Part shown: positions 1-11,869 of the stretch, piece after piece | How the letters are laid out: every line of letters starts with the position of its first letter | How positions within the stretch are numbered: position 1 is the stretch's first letter | NCBI GenBank assembly: GCA_040954595.2 | Contig: CM082592.2 | Location: forward strand, 10,664,001 to 10,728,000 | DNA: 64,000 nt | Reading direction: 5' to 3' | Source of the DNA: Balanoglossus misakiensis | Taxonomy: Eukaryota > Hemichordata | Notes under the pieces: model-generated | Database searches by the model: none | What the model was told of the DNA's origin: nothing | What the model saw: only the letters and a program-made list of their open reading frames with translations | Translations under genes and position numbers: made by a program

Positions 1-1259
1 TTGTAGTATGAGATGCATACAGCGACTGGATTTTGCATCAACACTAAATACAGAATCTATAAAAAATTGTTTATTATTTCAAAACTGAACATAAATGAAT
101 ATTTGAATGCAGCATAGTGTAATTCTGCTGCCAGGTATTTCTGTACAAAGACAATTCAGACTTTTGTAAATATAAGTTGTAGAGACAATGTATTTCTCTT
201 TATTTCTTGAGCCAGATCATGCCTGTGCTCATGAAAAAACAGGCATTGTTTCTCAAATGCAAGTTTGTACAGTTTTATTAAAGAAATCATCAAGATTGTT
301 GCATGAAAAATCTCACAAAACAAAGTAACATATGTATCCTTCATTACTGTATATTTCAAAAAATCGGTTACCTTGACAGTTCAGTTGTTTGTTACTGGTA
401 GTTATTTTCAATATTTTTGCATACTTTTGGTGATATGCATATGGGTACTGTTCATATTTTAGACTCAGTTAAATTTCAATCATTTGTTGACAACTACCAC
501 AAAAATTTGTTTGGACGAGCTGATAACTTTTAAAACAGTTATTTGACATCAATCTTTTCTTGTTTTCAGATTGCTTAGAATAACTGGTCATGTTTCAAAA
601 CTGATAACCAAATTTATTTCATATCGCTCCAGTGTTATATTGGCGTTGGTTGCATGTATGTTCCAATAAGATTGAGTAATCATTTGCTTGCATGTAAGAA
701 TGGCTATTTGGCGTCAGTCAGAAGTTACAGATATTGGACCATTATTGTTAGCTGACAGTAGTACAGTTTACAGTGTAAATATCTGTAATGTATTGCTTGA
801 GAAACTATTGGAGAAATATGTGTATCAGACAACAACATGTAGCCAGTATATTGGACAGTATGGTAGTTTATTTGGCAAGATAACTACAGAATTTGTAGCT
901 GTTTCAAGTTCTTTTTTGGCAAGCAATATGAGTGGTTTCCAAGATAGCATCACATTTTGTAAATATGACACAACTGACTTTTTCTTAGTTCATTTTGGAA
1001 TTCACCATATGCCTGGACTATGATAGTTTGTGTAGATTTCATGAAATTATTGATGTCTTGGATGATGTATTATTTAATTTTTTGTAAGATGTATAAAGGG
1101 TACTTTTCCAAAAATGTATTACGGTGTGGTGTCTTGTAGGTGTCCTAGATTATCCTCAATCTCGCGCGTAATACAGTAGCATACACTGGTGACATCGACA
1201 CTGCACTGCAGGACCCGAAGGAAACTGCAGAATGTCTGATTGGTGGCGCCCTTTCAAAC
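1..1259. other. Sequence upstream of RAD51D, no gene recognised
   Basis: AT-rich DNA with no exon I can support. An open frame at 688-1023 (+, 111 codons) has no recognisable family resemblance, and frames this long occur by chance in this base composition. The distal end may be intergenic or the 3' end of a gene outside the window; I see no basis to decide. The last ~100 bases lead into a YY1/TISU-like motif (see 1256-1267). Confidence 0.5.
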
Positions 1260-1304
1260 ATGGCGGCAAATATAAAAGAAGATGAAATGAGCAGTGATGC
1301 ATGA
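1256..1304 (+). promoter_or_regulatory. TISU/YY1-like element opening a short uORF ahead of RAD51D
   Basis: AAACATGGCGGC at 1256-1267 matches 11 of 12 positions of the TISU consensus SAASATGGCGGC, a YY1-bound element near the start site of short-5'UTR housekeeping genes. Its ATG (1260) opens a 14-codon frame that stops at 1304, upstream of the RAD51D start at 1349. A second out-of-frame ATG lies at 1332 and overlaps the RAD51D start. Whether these are in the mRNA depends on the transcription start, which cannot be seen. Confidence 0.45.
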
Positions 1305-1348
1305 TTCTGGGTGTCGTGCGATAATATAAGTATGCTGCCCATACCAGT

Positions 1349-3562
1349 ATGCCGCCACTTCGCGTAGGACTGTGCCCATCGTTAACGAGTGAAGTTCTAG
1401 AGGCACTTAACACTGCTGGGATAAGAACAGGTATTTACTAAGTGATGCCTCGAAGTGAATGCAAAATCAATGCATTGATTCAGAATGAAATAAGCAACAT
1501 CCGGGAACATAGGATGAGCGTTATACTTACCGGTTGCCATGGCTACCCAGTCAGTGATATGAGGCTGGGCTAAGCTTCATATATATAAGCCAAAGTCTTC
1601 TACACTGTGTATTTCTCAGGGCTTGGGAAGAGAATGAATCATAATGTTCCTTTTCGATCCATATTAATTTTCTGCAGTTGTAGACTTCATCTGCTCCAAT
1701 CCAGAGACTCTGGCCCAGAAATCTTCACTGTCATACAAGGTGAGAACAAGAAAATAATCTTATATTTTACTCCACTAGTTATAATTGTTGACTGAGAATG
1801 TATTTGTAAATTTATTCCGTACAAACATCAGCTAGCATGCAGGAATCCTGTCAAATGTTTATTCTATTTTCAGGTCCTTCTGTCAATCAGAAAGCTCTTG
1901 TTGGCCCAGTACTCTGCATTTCCTATCAATGGTGCTGATCTCTATGATGATGTCATCAGCAAGGTGGCCATATTACCAACAGGCTGTGAAAGGTACCCAT
2001 ACAGTTTCTTCTATAACTTAGTTTCTTATAGGTTTCTTATTTCTTATAAGTTTCTTATTTCTTATAAGTTTCTTTTCTTCTTTATTTACAGTCTGGATAA
2101 GCTTTTAGACGGTGGTTTGTATACATCAGAAGTAACTGAAATCGTTGGTGCTGCGGCCATGGGTAAAACACAGGTATAGAAATATTGTTATCCTGGTACT
2201 CTTACTTGACCAATTTTATGGTGAGGCTCAGGAAAATCAACAATGAGAAATGTACATAAAAGACAAAATCATAGAAAAATTCTGAAAAGAGATAGCAACA
2301 GTATCTGTATGTTTTTCATCTCAAAATTGAGTTGACATGAGCTTTCTTATTGTGTTCAGTTTTGTTTGACAACTGCAGCCAGTGTTGCCATGACAGCCAA
2401 ACAGAATGTGTTATATGTTGATACTAGTGGTAGTTTCAGTGCAGAGCGACTGCAAGAGATCATGGCAGAAAGAAAATTATCTGATAAGGCAAGTGGAATT
2501 CCCACATACATTGAATATTCTGGAAGTTGAAACTTTCAATCCATTTCTCTTGGAATTTTCCTATCTTCTTTGAAACACTGATTCACTGTTAACTTTGGTC
2601 ACTGTTTTGTCACATACATCCACTGTGCTCAAATAATATGAACTTCTAGCTTTTGTTGTAACACATGTTGTGTTACATGTTGTGTTGTTCTAACTTGGTT
2701 GCAATGTCAACTTTCTTTATTCAAACACACTAGGGCAAAGCAACTGCATTTTCCAGGATTCGTTGCAGCAATGCATTTGATATTTTTGAAGTGATCCAGT
2801 GTTTAGAAGAAACTCGCAGCGCAGTCAATTCAGCTAGTGACAGCTTCTACACTTCTCTCAAGTTGATTATTTTAGACTGTGTTGCTGCTGTGGTCTCTCC
2901 CATACTCGGAGGACTTCAAACAGATGGTAAGTTGGATCTGTAAAACTATGTCATATTTCTCTTGCTTTCTCATTCACGTACATGTATATTACTTGTGCAA
3001 TGTGACTTTCAAACTGAATAGATTTTGTATCTCTTATTCTTTAACCCCAGGTCATACACTAATGGCTCATCTAAGTCGGATTCTACTGACACTGGCTGTG
3101 GACCATGCATTGGCTGTCATGGTAAGTAAATACCCAAACAGACTTCAAAGCAGCTTCATCATTAACATGTTTGCTGTTCCTGAAATCCAACTTCAATATT
3201 TTATTATTTCATCAGGTGACTAACAACGTCGTCAAGGGTGATGGAGGGGGTACCAAGCCAGCCCTTGGCAAATACTGGGTAACTGTACCACATACCAGGG
3301 TTACATTCAGTGCTAGCAAAGCAACTCTTGTCAAATCCGGCAAACAGGTAACAATCAGCTCAGATAATCATTTTGAGTCCAATATTGGTAGTTACTGACA
3401 AAAGTGAATTGCTGATGTTTGAATGTATCTCACTCTACCGAGGCTTGATTGTGAATGTCATCGAAATCACGATTGATATCATACTATTGTTTTAATTTGT
3501 AGCCACTATATGGTGTAGCAGATTTCACAATCACAGATGCAGGTGTAACAGATGTCAGGTAG
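1349..3562 (+). CDS. RAD51D: RAD51D, RAD51 paralogue of the BCDX2 complex
   Basis: DNA-repair ATPase that, in the known family, joins RAD51B, RAD51C and XRCC2 to help RAD51 load on single-stranded DNA in the nucleus. Exons: 1349-1430, 1678-1739, 1874-1992, 2092-2173, 2360-2488, 2734-2926, 3051-3121, 3216-3347, 3503-3562. Phases agree throughout and give 309 aa (human about 328). The start [20 protein letters not shown] aligns with the human N-terminus. The motif [13 protein letters not shown], the linker [19 protein letters not shown] and the Walker A box GAAAMGKT (residues 107-114) follow. Walker B is LIILD ending at D206; KPALGKYW near the C-terminus is also shared. The P-loop interior is unusual (AAAM where human has GPGS) but keeps GxxxxGKT. 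Intron 5 uses a GC donor (AAG|GCAAGT at 2488). The gene is tail to tail with MKS1. Identification is firm; the last 19-codon exon is the least certain part. Confidence 0.93.
2031..2075 (+). repeat. Short intronic tandem repeat
   Basis: Inside RAD51D intron 3, an imperfect repeat of about 18 bases built on TTTCTTATTTCTTATAAG occurs about two and a half times just before the acceptor at 2091. It enlarges the pyrimidine-rich tract of that acceptor. No further role is visible. Confidence 0.6.
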
Positions 3563-4321
3563 CAGTGAAATGAACACAGGGGTACATGTACATGCAGCAG
3601 TAGTGAACCAGATATTGGAGAGCTGTGAAACAGTTACAAGCCAACGGTGTGGATGATTTCACAGCAGCTATGAAACAGACATCATCAGGAGCTGTGAAAT
3701 AGATTTGAGGTAATGGTGTCTGGTAGCAGTGAAAGGAACTCATGGACCACATGATCTGGTATATTGAACACTCATAACAATGACAAAAATCAATGAATTT
3801 ATTCAATCAAATTGCATTATATTTACACCATTACAAAATCTTCTACATGTATTTCAATGTTTTCATATCAAAAAATAATTTACTGATAAATACTTACAGC
3901 TTATAGCTGCTGGAATGATACATAACTGAAACATCATTAGAATTTTGAAGATATGATAGGGTTTTACAACTAAGCAAAGAAATTTCTCTCACCAAAGCAT
4001 GCATTCATGTGTACTGTCATATTATTCTCAATTAATTCTACACTTCTTTAAGAACATTTCCTTTTAGAAACTCACCAGACATGTCTAGCCTAGTGCATTT
4101 TCCTTGATATTGTGGTCAGACAAGGCTGATTGACGGCCATTTTATTTTTATATTAGGGGATGGTAATAACTTACTCCAAATATATGTATAATCACATATT
4201 GTAAAAAAAAACCTTCATTTTTCTTGCCTATTCTCAAAACTTAAAGTTATGTCATCTTTCAAAATATGTCAGAGTTGTATGTACAGAAATACATCAGCTT
4301 AAAAGTCAATATGGACAGAGA
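3563..4321. other. Convergent 3' region between RAD51D and MKS1
   Basis: No coding exon is seen. The first ~180 bases hold loose repeats of a motif like GTAGCAGTGAAA/AGCTGTGAAA. A minus-strand AATAAA (plus-strand TTTATT at 4141-4146) lies 176 bases past the MKS1 stop and is a reasonable MKS1 polyadenylation signal. No AATAAA is evident for RAD51D. Confidence 0.5.
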
Positions 4322-7300
4322 CTACAAAGTCTGTAAACTATCTCTGGCTGCATCCATCCGTTTCCTTGCCTTGAGGAACAATTCTGTAAAGAATAAGAAA
4401 TTTTTTTGATTAGTGCCAAGATTGCTTTTAAAAATCTCGGTAAATGGGAAGAAATCAATTGAATGTGTTGAAACATGATTATGAAAAAAAATCACTTGCC
4501 TAATACTGTCTGGACGGAATGCTGCATACTAAGGCCCCTGTGAATAGGAAAACAATTTCTCATAAGTTAACTTGTTTCTAGATTATATAAAATGGATGTA
4601 CATCATGTAGACAGTTAATTTTTAATTTGAAATGTTATATTCTGGAATGTGAGACTTCATTGAAATCAACAAACTTGAACTCACCCCAGTCTGTCTATAA
4701 GACTTCCTACTTTCCTCTTGGATGTTGTCGATTCCATGAAGACCCTGGAAAGAAAACTCTGATTTAGATTTTCAAGAATTTTAAACACAGTTGAACGTAT
4801 TCAGGCTTCCCTCAGGCCTGTGATGTGACCCTAACCAGATGACAAAGGTCAACACATGACCCCAAGTACACACTTACTGACTCTGTTGTACCATATTCAT
4901 TCTGATTTTCACTGAACCAGTACTCTCTGTCTTGAAACCAAATTTGCTGAGTATCTGACCCTCCTGAGTGGCTGGGATCGCAGTGTAGCTGGGATCTTCC
5001 AACTCTGGCGATCCGCCAATGAAGAAACGCCTCATCTGGTCCACCATGGAGTTGCCAAGAGGACGCCATGTTGTCAGTTCCAGTGTATGTGTGCCTGTCA
5101 CGGTGGAAGAAATCTGCCGATTAGAAATTGCACTCAGGAAAGAGTGTCTGTCGCTCTGGCTGTTACATTCAAGGCATGAATAATCAAGGGCTTAACTTAC
5201 CTGCTGTACTTGGCATATCTATATAACCATAACCCTCTGTCCGGTATCTTTGCCATGAATCTAATGAGAGAACTTCAATGAACAGCTGCGGCCAATGAGG
5301 CATCACATGTCTGTCATCTTCTGTCACATCCTCGTTGCGATAGATCAAATTGAATTCAAACGGGAAGCACAGATATGCCACATTCTCCTGAAATTTCAAG
5401 AAAAAGATTTTTTCTACGTAGCACACATGGTAAACTTTGACATCTCATTCTCAAGGAGAGAACAAATGGAAACATGTCTAATTAGTAAAGATCCAGCATG
5501 AACTAACAGTAACACTCACCCTTCCTACCACTTTTGTTTTGCAAATCTGTGAAACTCCCGATAATTGCTGATTGTCTGCGGCAGACCAATCTGGCAGAGA
5601 AAACAAATAAATCAGTTGAGTTAAGGTCAGGATGGTACCATCCACTCCCATTCTGTAATGTGACTAGTTACTGGTAGTTGGATGAAATTTTGATTCATTC
5701 ATATTTGACGAAAACTTGACCATCAATGTCACTTACTTCTTGGTAGCTCTACAAAGTAGTGAATGTAGAGATTATCATATTCATAATTCCTTGCAGATAC
5801 AATTTCACCGTACACCATGAGCCTCAGACAACCTTTTGGAACCTGACAACACAAAAACAGATATTTGACTGTCTTCCCTGAAACACCGTGTGCAATTGTA
5901 TTTTTCTGGTGTCAATTCAATACTTCACCCCAAGTTCCCTCTATAGAGGTCCAACTTCACCACAGAAAACATTAGATTTGGACCAAACCATGGTGTTGTA
6001 AAGGGTAAGACAGCCACAGATCATACTATGAGATTCTCGACCTGATTTCTTCTTACATTTTCAAAACTCTGTCCCACACAAGATGCCTTGAAATCTGCAT
6101 GCCGATTGTACAACATTCTGTTCAGTTTCACTTCCTTGGCCCTTTCCTCACGTGTCATCTGTTTTGATACGTGCTGTATTGTGAATTCATACGCATCTCT
6201 CTTGGACGAGTCGGTCACCACGATGTACGGCGGTCTGTGACGATTGAAGTCAGGCTTCACACTGATCACACCATTGATGTCAACCTGTAAAACAGAGGAG
6301 AAAATCAGTTTGATCTATAGTCTCCTCAGTAAATTATACCTCATCTATTGTTGAACAAGTACCCCCTCCAGATCACAAACTGGAGAACCATGATATGCAT
6401 GTAGTGAATGTCTTACCTTGACTGTACAAAGGACATATTCATCTGAAATGTCTGAGATTCTGTAACAAGAATAGATTCGATATTACTCCTTTGAATTTAA
6501 CTCTTTCAATGCTAGGAAATTTCTTTGAAAAATACAACTTCTCATTTTCTCAACTGTAAGGTTGACCCATCAGAAGAGAGATGGGGTAAAGGGGTTGACA
6601 TTTCCTGATAACACTCACTGTGATCCAGGTGAGGTCAGATCAGCCATGATATGCATGACTTGGCAAGGTGTGTTGGTGATATGTGTACGCAGTTTGAATT
6701 CTTCTGATGGATTGTCGATAATTGGACTCATCTTTGCCAGCATTGCATTGTCTCTGGTAAAAAGATTTCAAGGAAGAAAAAAATATTAGAACCATAATTT
6801 CAAATCTTGAAACAATCTTCAGATCTAAAGGACAATGTACAAGTATAGCTTGTGGCCACTTACCCCTCTCTTGTGCGTCTGTCTTGCACTCTTCGCTGTC
6901 TCACAGTTTGTACTCTCTGAGCGAGCCAGGTGGGTTTCTCATTTGGAGAAGTGGTCATCAATTTGGTTTCCTGAAGAGTAAAATGTTTGCAGAATGAAAC
7001 TTTTGATAAGATTACCATAATCCTTCCCCTTCCCCATCTCTCTGATAAGGATACAGACAAAAAGAAATTGCTTGAGATCTTACCTCATCTAAAGCAGTAA
7101 ATCTATCATGATCCACATACGAAAACAATCTCCTTGTTGGCCGTTCCCCTTTCTCCAAAAGTTTATGGATATCATCGTAATATTTGTAATCTAGAGGACT
7201 GAAACAGTTGGCTTCTTCTGAGTACAATTCCGTCTCACGTTTACTGAAGACTTTTTCTTGCCATCCGAAGGTGTACACCTCTGTTTCATCCTGTGGATTT

Positions 7301-8072
7301 GCTGTACAGGAATTGTAAAGGCAGAAGATATTACTCTTAAATTTCTGATTGAAGCATGCAAACCATGACTTGTGTCTCTGTCATTTGAAGATTATAGTCT
7401 CCATCACAGTTTTAACAGAAATGGATTTATTTGCAAGTTACTTACCCTGTTGTGCTGTCAAATCCTGAACACGACTTCCATCGCCACTCTGAAAACTCAG
7501 TGCTGTTGGAACTATGCTTGATGAAGTAACAGACTTTAGCGTAACCCTTTTGAGAGAAAAAAATCAGGCCACTATCAGCGTTGTTCAGTGATGCGCCAGA
7601 GATACACCTGACTGTGTGTGATCTACTTGTATGATGCATGGTGGTTATTTACATGTACCAAGGACCATGGACAGACCAACCCAACCACGATCATTCAAGT
7701 CTCTTATAGGGTTAAAAGCGATCCCCTGCACCTGGGGTGCGATACACCAACATACAAGTCATTACAGTACTTTGCTGGAGTTCAGTAGCTCAAGTCTTTG
7801 CCTCTAGCTACTGAACTGCAGCTATGCAGCACTGCGCTTCGGAAGTAGTCATGGTAATAGATGCCAGTGAAATCGACATGGCCGCTGATATGCATACGTG
7901 GAAAGTTTGCAGCGTTGAATCGCATGGCTGGGTGAAAATCTATGGAACTAGCTTCAGGTAATTTCATATATTATTTCTGACCAATCCGATCGACATACCT
8001 GAATTTTAAATTCTTTATGGGATCAGTGCTTCGATAATGAGCGATACCGAAGTCCGACTCTGTGTCCGCCAT
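4322..8072 (-). CDS. MKS1: MKS1, B9-domain protein of the ciliary transition zone
   Basis: Member of the MKS/B9 module (with B9D1, B9D2 and tectonics) that builds the transition-zone diffusion barrier at the base of the cilium; human loss causes Meckel syndrome. Exons in transcript order: 8072-7999, 7546-7446, 7301-7084, 6970-6864, 6753-6619, 6459-6417, 6284-6057, 5842-5737, 5590-5520, 5387-5201, 5094-4878, 4744-4685, 4537-4500, 4383-4322. Phases agree and give 548 aa (human 559). Shared landmarks in order: [13 protein letters not shown] at the N-terminus, [30 protein letters not shown], then the B9 domain from about residue 303 with [41 protein letters not shown] and [16 protein letters not shown], and a basic helical C-terminus. 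The ATG sits in CAAAATGGCGGA, a TISU-like context. Intron 13 has a GC donor. The start was chosen because an upstream in-frame extension to 8198 lacks homology. Confidence 0.94.
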
Positions 8073-8963
8073 TTTGATCGCTTCAAAATATTTTGGCACG
8101 TACCATTTCCACGTCACTGAGGGGTGGGCAGACTGTGCTAGAGGGAAGCCTCGAGGATGGGATGTCATTGCCCTATTTACGGTGCCAAACAATGTCAATT
8201 AAAAGTCAACCATAAATTAAAATTACTCAAACTTGACCGAACGAAGACCTGAGTTCTGGTATGTAGTTGAGAAAATATAGGAGATATTATAATTATCAAA
8301 GTTAAGTTGACCCGAACGTTTTGTTTTAATAATCGCATCAAACAGTTTGTGATAAAACAAATATTGCGGATGTTGTCAAATCATTATCAAATGCTATAAA
8401 ACCTATTTTCGGCGCTCACTCCAACTGTATCAGTGTCCTCATATGTGTTTTTATTTGTTTATCGTGATCCAAACATTGAGGAAACGCAATGCGACAGTGT
8501 GATCGGTAGGGGAAGGTCATCCAGCGGTCACCGCCACCTGGCGGTGACCGCTCAATGACCTTTCAGTGAAGGGCAAAGTCGCTCCCTCTTGACATGGTGT
8601 TGGTGTTGTTTCTTTCGATACAGATTTCGGTGTTATTTTGCTCTCTGAAATATGACCAATCACTCCAGGCATATAACACAATAAAATTGTCATTCAATGT
8701 TATGTCCATATACAATGTACGCCTACAAAATACATTTTAGTGAGCAAAGTAACATACATTGTAAATAATTAATGAATTCAAAGAAACTAAAACACCAAAC
8801 TAACCTACGTCAAATTTGGGCGACACCACCGCATAAAAGCTACCTTTTCACAGCTATATGTAGAATTACCATGGTGACCGTGTGAGCACGAGTGACCTTG
8901 AGAGTATATATGAAAATAGGACGCTGTTGACATCGACTGCAAAGCTAAAAACGCATTAATATA
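8073..8963. other. Proximal MKS1 upstream region
   Basis: This begins the 3.8-kb head-to-head spacer between MKS1 and the corepressor gene. No coding exon is supported here except a possible tail of the open frame discussed at 8805-9098. It contains the 50-bp palindrome at 8513-8562, listed separately. Promoter elements for MKS1 are expected near 8080-8200 but no TATA box is evident. Confidence 0.5.
8513..8562. promoter_or_regulatory. Long near-perfect palindrome with four GGTCA half-sites
   Basis: Inner arms AGCGGTCACCGCCA (8523-8536) and their exact reverse complement (8539-8552) flank a CC dinucleotide. Outer arms AAGGTCAT (8513-8520) and ATGACCTT (8555-8562) are also exact complements, separated from the inner arms by two unpaired bases on each side. 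Every arm contains GGTCA, the core of nuclear-receptor half-sites; the outer ones read AAGGTCA, as preferred by monomeric receptors. The inner pair is an everted/inverted arrangement around a GC-rich centre. It could be a receptor response element, a cruciform-forming hairpin or the remnant of a small foldback element. Sequence symmetry is certain; function is inference. Confidence 0.55.
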
Positions 8964-9098
8964 CGACACTAGGTGCGCTTTACACGCGTCTCCGACTACA
9001 TACAGATCCCTCCACGCACAGCGCTTGTACAGAGTGAGGAAGTCCAACACGGCAACAAATGTTGCCATTTTGTTATCCTGAATAGTAAGCGACTCCAT
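8805..9098 (-). other. Open frame overlapping the first unit of the 209-bp array
   Basis: A 97-codon frame starts inside the first 209-bp repeat unit and runs out into unique DNA. Its first ~46 residues (from MESLTIQDNKMATFVAVLDF to about 8961) are encoded by the repeat. In units 2-7 the same frame is closed by a TGA where the AGCGCTTG stretch reads AGCTCTTG, and in unit 8 a one-base insertion shifts it. No known family is recognised and no splice structure is clear. It may be a fossil or active first exon whose neighbourhood was amplified, or chance. I do not call it a gene. Confidence 0.25.
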
Positions 9099-10636
9099 CC
9101 AGCTTAAATTTATTTTGGAAGTTTAAATACTTAGTTCAGCTTTACCGGACATATAGGACGAATTGACGTGTACGACACTAGGTGCGCTTTACACGCGTCT
9201 CCGACTACATACTGGTCCCTACACACTCAGCTCTTGTACAAAGTGAGAAAGTCCAACACGGCAACAAATGTTGCTATTTTGTTAGCCTGAATAGTAAGCG
9301 ACTCCATCCAGCTTAAATTTAGTTTTGAAGTTTAAATACTTAGTTCAGCTTTACCGGACATAGAGGACGAATTGACGTGTACGACACTAGGTGCGCTTTA
9401 CACGCGTCTCCGACTACATACTGGTCCCTACACACTCAGCGCTTGTACAAAGTGAGAAAGTCCAACACGGCAACAAATGTTGCCATTTTGTTATCCTGAA
9501 TAGTAAGCGACTCCATCCAGCTTAAATTTAGTTTTGAAGTCTAAATACTTAGTTCAGCCTTACCGGACATATAGGACGAATTGACGTGTACGACACTAGG
9601 TGCGCTTTACACGCGTCTCCGACTACATACAGGTCCCTACACACTCAGCTCTTGTACAGAGTGAGAAAGTCCAACACGGCAACAAATGTTGCCATTTTGT
9701 TATCCTGAATAGTAAGCGACTCCATCCAGCTTAAATTTATTTTGGAAGTCTAAATACTTAGTTCAGCTTTACCGGACATAGAAGACGAATTGACATGTAC
9801 GACACTAGGTGCGCTTTACACGCGTCTCCGACTACATACTGGTCCTTACACACTCAGCTCTTGTACAGAGTGAGAAAGTCCAACACGGCAACAAATGTTG
9901 CCATTTTGTTATCCTGAATAGTAAGCGACTCCATCCAGCTTAAATTTAGTTTTGAAGTTTAAATACTTAGTTCAGCCTTACCGGACATATAGGACGCCTT
10001 GACGTGTACGACACTAGGTGCGCTTTACACGCGTCTCCGACTACATACAGGTCCCTACACACTCAGCTCTTGTACAGAGTGAGAAAGTCCAACACGGCAA
10101 CAAATGTTGCCATTTTGTTATCCTGAATAGTAAGCGACTCCATCCAGCTTAAATTTATTTTGGAAGTTTAAATACTTAGTTCAGCTTTACCGGACATAGA
10201 AGACGAATTGGCATGTACGACACTAGGTGCGCTTTACACGCGTCTCCGACTACATACTGGTCCTTACACACTCAGCTCTTGTACAGAGTGAGAAAGTCCA
10301 ACACAGCAACAAATGTTGCCATTTTGTTAGCCTGAATAGTAAGCGACTCCATCCAGCTTAAAGTTAGTTTTGAACTCTAAATACTTAGTTCAGATTTGCC
10401 GGACATATAGGACGAATTGACGTGTACGACACTAGGTGCGCTTTACACGCGTCTCCGACTACATACAGGTCCCTTCCACGCACAGCGCTTGTACAGAGTG
10501 AGAAAGTCCAACACGGCAACAAATGTTGCCATTTTGTTATCCTGAATAGTAAGCGACTCCATCCAGCTTAAATTTATTTTGGAAGTCTAAATACTTAGTT
10601 CAGCTTTACCGGACATAGAGGACGAATTGACGTGTA
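8964..10636. repeat. Eight-copy tandem array of a 209-bp unit
   Basis: The landmark CGACACTAGGTGCGCTTTAC recurs at 8964, 9173, 9382, 9591, 9800, 10009, 10218 and 10427, exactly 209 bases apart each time. Units differ by scattered substitutions. Each holds a 7-bp hairpin GGCAACA-AA-TGTTGCC. Units 4-5 and 6-7 share diagnostic changes (for example GGTCCTTAC and GAAGACGAATTG), implying duplication of a 418-bp dimer. The first and last units share CCACGCACAGCGCTTG where inner units read ACACACTCAGCTCTTG or a near variant. The array lies between two divergent promoters. Confidence 0.95.
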
Positions 10637-11820
<1,184 letters not shown>

Positions 11821-11821
11821 T

Positions 11822-11859
11822 CTGACGTCACAACTTCCAAAATGGCGGCACGTAATTGA
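11822..11859 (+). promoter_or_regulatory. CRE plus TISU/YY1-like element and minimal uORF of the corepressor
   Basis: A perfect CRE, TGACGTCA, spans 11822-11829. It is followed by CAAAATGGCGGC (11839-11850 region), 11 of 12 matches to the TISU consensus. The element's ATG at 11842 opens a five-codon uORF (MAARN, stop at 11859) ending just before the main start at 11870. A start site in or just before this element would leave a very short 5'UTR. Confidence 0.5.
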
Positions 11860-11869
11860 AACGAAGTGA

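Noticed and set aside
688-1023. 111-codon plus-strand frame upstream of RAD51D
   Set aside because: No family resemblance and no supporting splice or promoter features; could be chance.
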